Origin: Desulfobulbaceae bacterium
GTDB lineage: Bacteria; Desulfobacterota; Desulfobulbia; Desulfobulbales; UBA5123
Length of the DNA: 9,965 nucleotides
Reading direction: 5' to 3'
Assembly (NCBI GenBank): GCA_029865195.1
Contig: JAOUHH010000082.1
Coordinates: forward strand, 1-9,965
Shown one piece after another: positions 1 to 4,443 of the stretch. How positions within the stretch are numbered: position 1 is the stretch's first letter; the number at the start of each line of letters is the position of its first letter. The notes under the pieces were generated by a model, which did no database searches, had not been told where the DNA came from, and was given only the letters and a program-made list of their open reading frames with translations. A program made the translations under genes and the position numbers.

Positions 1-200
1 CGAATGGGTTGCGCCTCTCGGAGATAAAAACGTGGCGTCTGGGGAGTAATGGACAGGGCGAGAATGCAGTCGCGTTTTTGCGCAATCTGTCCGAGTTGTA
101 CGGCCATTTCCGCATATTCGGCCCGAAGATCAATGATGTTTTCCGGGGTAAAGGAACCATTCAAGTGCACATGCGACTGGTGGTTACAATTCGCTGCCAT
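1..200 (-). CDS. Unrecognised protein, N-terminal 66 residues only (runs off left edge)
   Basis: An open frame on the minus strand starts at ATG (bases 200-198) and stays open to the window edge, so only the N-terminus is visible. The start is supported by a Shine-Dalgarno sequence, CAGGAG (bases 213-208), 7 bases before the ATG. The protein begins MAANCNHQSHVHLNGSFTPE. Its first 12 residues hold one Cys and three His (C5, H7, H10, H12). An amphipathic, probably helical stretch follows (about residues 19-45), then a short hydrophobic segment (CILALSI) and a Pro/Arg/Tyr-containing part. There is no obvious signal peptide or membrane helix. I do not recognise the family. The Cys/His cluster could bind metal, but the spacing matches no motif I know, so that is speculation. 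The strong ribosome-binding site and the protein-like composition argue that the gene is real. Confidence 0.6.
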   Translation of the reverse strand, partial: MAANCNHQSHVHLNGSFTPENIIDLRAEYAEMAVQLGQIAQKRDCILALSITPQTPRFYLREAQPI

Positions 201-207
201 AAGGTTA

Positions 208-213
208 CTCCTG
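208..213 (-). promoter_or_regulatory. Ribosome binding site of the left-edge gene
   Basis: CAGGAG on the minus strand lies 7 bases before the ATG at base 200. It fixes the start of the partial left-edge gene and is the main evidence that this truncated frame is translated. Confidence 0.6.
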
Positions 214-337
214 TATAAGAAATGTTGTTTCTGCAAATTAATTTGATGATCGCAAATTATCGAAATCCAATCATCGTTTGTGCTGGCAGGAAAACCTTGG
301 TGTAATTGCGTTTAATGACGATGGGAATAATTCCTGT

Positions 338-413
338 AGGTATGTTGTATGGCCTAGGGGACAATAAGCGCAATAGATGAAATTCAGGTATGAAATAGGT
401 ATAACGTCTACCT
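338..413. repeat. AGGTAT repeat cluster with inverted copy (possible operator)
   Basis: AGGTAT occurs at 338-343, 386-391 and 397-402. The last two copies are 11 bp apart, about one helical turn. The copy at 397-401 is also mirrored by TACCT at 409-413, giving an inverted repeat with a 7-bp spacer. The cluster lies 138-213 bp upstream of the left-edge gene's ATG, where an activator or repressor could bind. The motif was noticed after the fact and matches no operator I know, so function is inference. Confidence 0.25.
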
Positions 414-731
414 GTTGGCTATGGAATATGCCGTTTTGACAACCAAAATAAATATGGTAATCGTTATTGCTACATCGCTGTGTTGGGGTTTTGGGGCGAG
501 TGCATGCCAGGGATTTTGTTTGTGATTAAGGATGTTTGAACGGAATTACGGGAAGGTAAATTTTTTATCATGTGTATGCCGATGATCCAATAAAATGTTC
601 AGGAAACTGCTGAGTGATATGAGTCGTGTTGGGCAGAAATCATTGGCCATCGAAAAGCCATTGTTTGAGGGTGAAAGCATTTGCAAGGGATTCGTGAAGG
701 GGATTTTGGTAATTCGCTGGAAGGAATGAAA

Positions 732-2063
732 TTATTTCATCAAGGATGTGAGCGCGGAGCGAAGATTGACACGGTTGTTGGTAAAACCGCATTTCTTGCG
801 AATGTTGCGGCGATGAACATCCACCGTCCATGGTGAAATATTTATTTCATCGGCGATATCTTTAGATTTTTTCCCCTGCATGATTAACGCCGCGACTTTC
901 GTTTCCGTGGGGGTGAGTTGGCGGATAGCTGTTGAAATCGCGCGGATGAAGGGTGAGCTTAACTCATCCAGGGTTTTTGAAATTGTTTGTAGATATTTGC
1001 GTTGCGATTGGCTCAGGTCTGTCCTGTCGAGTTTGTGCAGATAGGGGTCGATGAGTTCCCGAATGTCGTCCAGAATCTCTCCGGCAAGCTCCTTGCGGCT
1101 TTCGTCCCCTTTTTTGATCAGGATGTTGAGAGCAATATTGGTTTTTTCAAGTTCGGCGGTGCGTTCGCGAATCTTCTTTTCGAGGGTGCTGTTTGCCTCG
1201 GTGATTGCCTGCTCGGCCTTTTTTATAATGCTGAGATCGTGGCATATGCACTGGATGGTCGTCTGTTTGTGAAACATGAAAACCGATGCGGAGATACGGA
1301 CAGGAATTTTTTCGCCTACAGAGTTGATGATTTCAGACTCCATGCTGGGGGAGCCGATGGGCTTTTCAAGGAGTTCCTCCAGGTCAGACTGCCGGGACTT
1401 CGAGAATAAAGTCATCTGGCGTTTGCCAATTATTTCATCCTTGCCGGTTTTGAGAAGTTGTGCCATGGCCTGGTTGCAGTTGCTGATAAATCCAGTTGTC
1501 GGGTCGATCCAGACGATGGGATCGGTGGCTTTCTCGAAAGTAAGAGTCAGCAAGGCGTCATTTGTCTGTAACAACGTACGCATTTGGTGGAATTGGTCCA
1601 TTCTGGTAATGCCGAGATAGCCGATGATATTGCCGTGATAGTCCTTGATTGGGGAGCCGTTGGTTTCGCCCCGGAATAAAGTTCCGTCCTTGCGGCGGTA
1701 AACGCGGCTGAACAAGTTCTCGTCACCGGCCTCTCCCGCAGCGGTCCAGAGCAACGGGTCATGGCTGGTCTGCCGTTCGTTCTTCTCAAAGAGAATTCGG
1801 ATTGATTTTCCTTTAACCTCTCCGAAGGAGTAACCCCAAAGTTTTGTAAATGCCGGATTAATCGCAATAATCAGCTGCTCAAGGTCCACTGCGACGATGG
1901 CGTCGGGGATGGCGGCGATTATCTTGTTGGTGAGCGAACTGATGTTTGGGGTGGGCCGAAATGTCGGGTTGATATTGATTCCCGACCCTGGAGGAATGGG
2001 GGCGTGCGGCAGTTTGTTCGGTGCCGGGTTTTTGGGGATTGGCTTGCGCGCATTCACGTTCAA
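732..2063 (-). CDS. PAS-PAS-LuxR one-component transcriptional regulator
   Basis: A 443-residue cytoplasmic sensor-regulator with no signal peptide or membrane segment. Visible order: a Pro/Asn-rich N-terminus (residues 8-40); a first PAS domain (about 44-156) with the typical IPDAIVAVD opening, NPAFTKLWGYS and the closing GNIIGYLGITRD-like strand; a second PAS domain (about 168-285; DPIVWID, CNQAMAQLL, ending in ICHDLS); a charged coiled coil (about 282-325); a helical linker (about 320-380); and a LuxR/GerE-type helix-turn-helix (383-443) starting LTPTETKVAALI, with KDIADEINISPWTVDVHRRNI as the recognition region. There is no receiver domain, histidine-kinase ATPase domain or acyl-homoserine-lactone domain, so it probably senses a small ligand, redox state or cofactor through PAS. 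PAS-LuxR proteins with this helical linker are, from memory, common in sulfate-reducing Desulfobacterota. The start is TTG at 2063-2061, chosen because GAGG precedes it by 8 bases; an in-frame stop at 2099-2097 bars a much longer form. GTG at codon 3 is the alternative. Signal and target genes are unknown. Confidence 0.88.
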   Translation of the reverse strand: MNVNARKPIPKNPAPNKLPHAPIPPGSGININPTFRPTPNISSLTNKIIAAIPDAIVAVDLEQLIIAINPAFTKLWGYSFGEVKGKSIRILFEKNERQTSHDPLLWTAAGEAGDENLFSRVYRRKDGTLFRGETNGSPIKDYHGNIIGYLGITRMDQFHQMRTLLQTNDALLTLTFEKATDPIVWIDPTTGFISNCNQAMAQLLKTGKDEIIGKRQMTLFSKSRQSDLEELLEKPIGSPSMESEIINSVGEKIPVRISASVFMFHKQTTIQCICHDLSIIKKAEQAITEANSTLEKKIRERTAELEKTNIALNILIKKGDESRKELAGEILDDIRELIDPYLHKLDRTDLSQSQRKYLQTISKTLDELSSPFIRAISTAIRQLTPTETKVAALIMQGKKSKDIADEINISPWTVDVHRRNIRKKCGFTNNRVNLRSALTSLMK

Positions 2064-2071
2064 GAGCGTTT

Positions 2072-2075
2072 CCTC
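2072..2075 (-). promoter_or_regulatory. Ribosome binding site selecting a TTG start for the PAS-LuxR gene
   Basis: GAGG on the minus strand is 8 bases from the TTG at 2063-2061 but 14 from the in-frame GTG at 2057, so the spacing favours TTG. No in-frame ATG lies between the upstream stop codon and this site. Confidence 0.5.
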
Positions 2076-2209
2076 AGTCTTCAGAACGTTATTTTGTCAG
2101 GCGGTGTCTGTTTTTTGATGTCCAGGGCTGTGTTGGTTGTGGTGAATATCGGTGCAGGTGCCAGGTCGGTTATCGTAAATCTGTATGAATACAATAATGA
2201 AACAGGTTT

Positions 2210-2239
2210 TTTATATCGCGTGGGGATGAATGAAGTAAA
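2210..2239 (-). promoter_or_regulatory. Possible sigma70-type promoter for the PAS-LuxR gene
   Basis: On the minus strand, TTTACT (2239-2234) and TATAAA (2215-2210) are separated by 18 bases, matching the -35 and -10 consensus at 4 and 5 of 6 positions. Transcription would begin near 2203, leaving a leader of about 140 nt before the TTG start. The region is AT-rich, so chance matches are likely and the call is tentative. Confidence 0.3.
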
Positions 2240-2301
2240 GCATAAAAGTACTTATTCTTATATATTTTGAAATGGAAATATATCTTGCCCGGCGGAGGAA
2301 C

Positions 2302-4038
2302 TCAGGCCTTGAGTAGACCGATCTCGGCAAGCATCGCCTTGGCGGCGGCGAATAGCGCCTTCTTGCCCGCCTCGGTGCGCGCCTCGACGTAGAAACGGAC
2401 CTTGGGCTCGGTACCGGAGGGTCGGATCATCAGCCAACTGTCGTCCTCAAGGATCATCTTCCGACCGTCGATGTCGATGACCTTGGCGATTTTCTTCTGT
2501 TCTTCGCCTACCCGCACGCCGGCGCCGACCCCGTATTTTTCGAGTTTGGCCAAGGTTCTGCCCAATTCCTCGCCCTGCTGGCTCACCGTCACCCCGTCTC
2601 GATCCGGATAGAAGTAGCCGTAGGTATCGCGAAGTTCCTGGCGGTAATCGCCCAGATTCTTCTGCAGGGTGAGCACCATGTCGATGGCCAGCAGCAGGCC
2701 GATGTAGGCGTCTTTTTCCGGGGTGTGGCCGATGGTGGTGATGCCGTCCGATTCCTCAAAGCAGATCAGCGCCCGGTCGATCACCGGCTTGAACTCCTTG
2801 AACCCCACCCTGGGCTCAAAGACCTCCTCGCCAAGGGCCGTTGCCAGTTGATTGGCGAAGTTGCTGGTGGCCACGGTCTTGGCGACCATCCCCTTTTTCC
2901 CTTTCACCTCATGCAGGAAATGATAGGCCATGGCGCCGAAGGTGTTCATGTCGATCTCGGTTTCGCCGTCGGTGAAACGAATGCGGTCGGCGTCCGGGTC
3001 CATGATGATGCCGAGCTTGAGCGGTTCCGGCCGCTGGCGGAGAATCTCGGTGACGGCCCGCATGTTGGCGGTGGAGGGCTCCGGGGCCACGCCGCCGAAG
3101 GTGGGGTCGGCGTTGTCGCGTAGAAAGAGGAGGCGGGGGCTTGCGATGTCGTGAAACAGTTCGCGGACATGCACCCGGCTGGCGCCGTGGACGCAATCGA
3201 CGGCGATGAAGATGTTGTCTGCCGCGGTAAAGGCCGCCATGGTCTGCCGGTGGTCGAGGCCATGTTTGTCACGGCCCCGGCGCACCAGTTCGAACCAGGC
3301 CCCCAGCGCATCGAGCGGCTTGACCAGCGATGGCTTGGGTGAGAGCAGGAGCGGCTGGTCGTTTTGGATCAGCGCCCGCGCCTTGGCGGTGATGGTGTTG
3401 GTGACCTCGCTTGCGGCCGGCCCGCCGTCGGCGGCATTGAACTTGAAGCCGGCGTATTCGAGAGGGTTGTGGCTGGGGGTGAGATTGATGGAAAAGGCCG
3501 CCTTGTGGATCAACAGCGAGGCCGACAGGGTGCCGGTGGTCGCCTCGCCGGCGTAGAGAACGGCAAAGCCGAAGCTGGTCAGGACATCGCAGGCGGTTCG
3601 GGCCAGGATCTCGCCGCCGAAACGGTTGTCGTAGCCCAGCACGCAGCCGCGTTGCCGTGCTTCGGCAAGGCTTTTGACCCCCAGCGCATTGGCGAGGACG
3701 GCGGAGGTGTCGAGGTCTTCATACATGCCGACGATGGCGCGGGTGACCAGCGCCACGGATTTGGCGAAGATATCCTTGCCGATAATCCCCCGCCAACCGG
3801 AGGTGCCGAATTTGACCTCGCTTTTCGGCCGCAAAGCGTTGGTTTTGAGTTCATCCTCGATCAGCCGGTAGATTCTGTCTATTTCCTTTTGAGACCCGGA
3901 GTATGCCTCCGAGTCGCGCGGGCAGCCGTCACGCAGGCAGATCAGTTTCCGTATCAGGCTGAAGTAGTCGCTTGCCGCATGATTGCCGGCAACAACATAT
4001 TGTTCAAAAAGGGCGGCGGTGGTGATGGTGTTGCTCAT
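2302..4038 (-). CDS. Alpha-D-phosphohexomutase (phosphoglucomutase/phosphomannomutase family)
   Basis: A 578-residue cytoplasmic enzyme of the phosphohexomutase superfamily, which interconverts hexose 6-phosphate and 1-phosphate through a phosphoserine and a bisphosphate intermediate. All four signature elements are visible: the catalytic serine loop TPSHNP with Ser189; the Mg2+-binding loop DPDADR (347-352); the sugar-specificity loop FEESDG (427-432); and the C-terminal phosphate-binding loop RPSGTEPK (539-546). GTSGWRG (78-84) is the usual N-terminal substrate-binding segment. TPSHNP matches the E. coli Pgm type of loop, while DPDADR and the FEES-x-G loop are also seen in PgcA-type mutases, so glucose against mannose preference cannot be settled here. 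The start is ATG at 4038, 8 bases after GAGGAG (4052-4047); the in-frame extension to 4095 is rejected because it lies upstream of this site and is not conserved-looking. It is divergent from ppsA, consistent with a role in making sugar phosphates by gluconeogenesis. Confidence 0.93.
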   Translation of the reverse strand: MSNTITTAALFEQYVVAGNHAASDYFSLIRKLICLRDGCPRDSEAYSGSQKEIDRIYRLIEDELKTNALRPKSEVKFGTSGWRGIIGKDIFAKSVALVTRAIVGMYEDLDTSAVLANALGVKSLAEARQRGCVLGYDNRFGGEILARTACDVLTSFGFAVLYAGEATTGTLSASLLIHKAAFSINLTPSHNPLEYAGFKFNAADGGPAASEVTNTITAKARALIQNDQPLLLSPKPSLVKPLDALGAWFELVRRGRDKHGLDHRQTMAAFTAADNIFIAVDCVHGASRVHVRELFHDIASPRLLFLRDNADPTFGGVAPEPSTANMRAVTEILRQRPEPLKLGIIMDPDADRIRFTDGETEIDMNTFGAMAYHFLHEVKGKKGMVAKTVATSNFANQLATALGEEVFEPRVGFKEFKPVIDRALICFEESDGITTIGHTPEKDAYIGLLLAIDMVLTLQKNLGDYRQELRDTYGYFYPDRDGVTVSQQGEELGRTLAKLEKYGVGAGVRVGEEQKKIAKVIDIDGRKMILEDDSWLMIRPSGTEPKVRFYVEARTEAGKKALFAAAKAMLAEIGLLKA

Positions 4039-4046
4039 CCGGGATG

Positions 4047-4052
4047 CTCCTC
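4047..4052 (-). promoter_or_regulatory. Ribosome binding site fixing the phosphohexomutase start
   Basis: GAGGAG on the minus strand is 8 bases before ATG 4038-4036. It makes this ATG the start rather than the in-frame codon 19 residues upstream. Confidence 0.7.
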
Positions 4053-4085
4053 GATTCTGTAAAAGGATTGGAAGGGGCGCGAACA

Positions 4086-4094
4086 CATATACCA
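4086..4094 (-). promoter_or_regulatory. Possible extended -10 promoter for the phosphohexomutase gene
   Basis: Reading the minus strand, TGGTATATG resembles an extended -10 element (TGN followed by TATATG). Transcription would begin near 4079, about 40 nt before the ATG. No good -35 lies at normal spacing; TTGAGA (4120-4115) is 23 bases away, which is too far. Weak evidence. Confidence 0.25.
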
Positions 4095-4175
4095 TGCCAC
4101 AAGGAGATTATTATTCTCAAGAAATTTTAGGGCTAGTATCGGGGAACTGAGACTCTTGGGGGGGAGGATGTAAGG

Positions 4176-4186
4176 CTGATAATCAG
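4176..4186. repeat. Palindrome CTGAT-A-ATCAG, possible operator
   Basis: An 11-bp perfect palindrome with a central A ends 20 bp upstream of the candidate ppsA -35 hexamer, a common position for an activator site. It matches no specific regulator I can name. Some such palindromes arise by chance, so the function is inferred from position only. Confidence 0.25.
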
Positions 4187-4206
4187 TGTCATCTGGCAAG
4201 ATGTTC

Positions 4207-4235
4207 TTGACCCTGATGGCAAGATTCGATATACA
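4207..4235 (+). promoter_or_regulatory. Candidate sigma70-type promoter for ppsA
   Basis: TTGACC (4207-4212) and TATACA (4230-4235) are separated by the ideal 17 bases and match the -35 and -10 consensus at 5 and 4 of 6 positions. Transcription would start near 4242, giving a leader of about 200 nt before the ppsA ATG. I found no better pair nearer to the gene. Confidence 0.4.
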
Positions 4236-4356
4236 ATGTTGTTCGCGTACATAGCCTGCCTGACCGCCTCTTTGCATGGAATACCCGATTTTGCCTGCCG
4301 TAGTGAATGAAACCTTGTTTTATGCGGCTTGAGCGGGTTAATTTGTTTGCACGAGG

Positions 4357-4374
4357 CGTCTCCGCAGGGAGATG
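4357..4374 (+). promoter_or_regulatory. Stem-loop in the ppsA leader
   Basis: CGTCTCC (4357-4363) pairs with GGAGATG (4368-4374), seven pairs including one G-U, around a GCAG tetraloop. It lies 55 bases before the ribosome-binding site and has no following T run, so it is not a terminator. It could affect transcript stability or translation, or be chance. Confidence 0.25.
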
Positions 4375-4429
4375 TTGAAAAAGAACCATCGCAATTGTGA
4401 TCTTTATTAATTTAATTCTTTGGCAATTC

Positions 4430-4434
4430 AGGAG
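4430..4434 (+). promoter_or_regulatory. Ribosome binding site fixing the ppsA start
   Basis: AGGAG lies 9 bases before ATG 4444. It falls inside the alternative longer frame that begins at TTG 4420, which argues against that longer start. Confidence 0.65.
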
Positions 4435-4443
4435 ACGGTGAAG

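Larger units (their letters stand above)
201..731. other. Intergenic gap, AT-richer, no convincing gene
   Basis: This stretch separates the start of the left-edge gene from the stop of the PAS-LuxR gene, both on the minus strand. By eye it is clearly richer in A and T than the metabolic genes to the right. It must hold the promoter of the left-edge gene and the transcript end of the regulator, but I see no strong sigma70 pair and no hairpin followed by a T run. Hexamer AGGTAT occurs three times (see the repeat entry). The only small frame of note is a 44-codon plus-strand ORF at 595-729, which lacks a ribosome-binding site and which I do not call. A weak minus-strand hairpin (CAATGGC / GCCAATG, one mismatch, bases 641-663) has no T tract. 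Confidence 0.6.
4039..4443. promoter_or_regulatory. Divergent control region between phosphohexomutase and ppsA
   Basis: The 405 bp between two divergent start codons contain no convincing gene. It carries a candidate ppsA promoter (4207-4235), an 11-bp palindrome just upstream of it (4176-4186), a run of seven G (4158-4164), a possible extended -10 for the mutase (4086-4094, minus), and a stem-loop in the ppsA leader (4357-4374). Short frames in it (for example an 18-codon ORF at 4276-4332) lack ribosome-binding sites. Confidence 0.6.

Noticed and set aside
289..300. TGGCAGG...TTGG resembling a sigma54 promoter
   Set aside because: The GG is not followed 10 bases later by GC as the -24/-12 consensus needs, and it faces away from the nearest gene.
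595..729. 44-codon plus-strand ORF in the left gap
   Set aside because: No Shine-Dalgarno sequence before its ATG, no recognisable motif, and such a length is expected by chance.
640..831. 63-codon minus-strand frame overlapping the end of the PAS-LuxR gene
   Set aside because: It overlaps the conserved HTH coding end in another frame and resembles no protein. It is probably a shadow.
2260..2283. Inverted repeat ATATATTT / AAATATAT after the phosphohexomutase gene
   Set aside because: The stem is all A-T with an 8-base loop and no T run, too weak for an intrinsic terminator, and is expected by chance in AT-rich spacer.
3364..4062. 232-codon plus-strand frame opposite the phosphohexomutase gene
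   Set aside because: It is antisense to a clear enzyme gene, its product is Gly/Ala/Asp-rich without a domain, and it has no ribosome-binding site.
4276..4332. 18-codon leader-peptide-like ORF upstream of ppsA
   Set aside because: No ribosome-binding site, no codon runs typical of attenuators, and no following terminator hairpin.
4420..4443. Longer ppsA starting at TTG 4420
   Set aside because: The ribosome-binding site AGGAG at 4430-4434 is inside this extension and correctly placed for ATG 4444. E. coli PpsA, as recalled, lines up without the extra residues.
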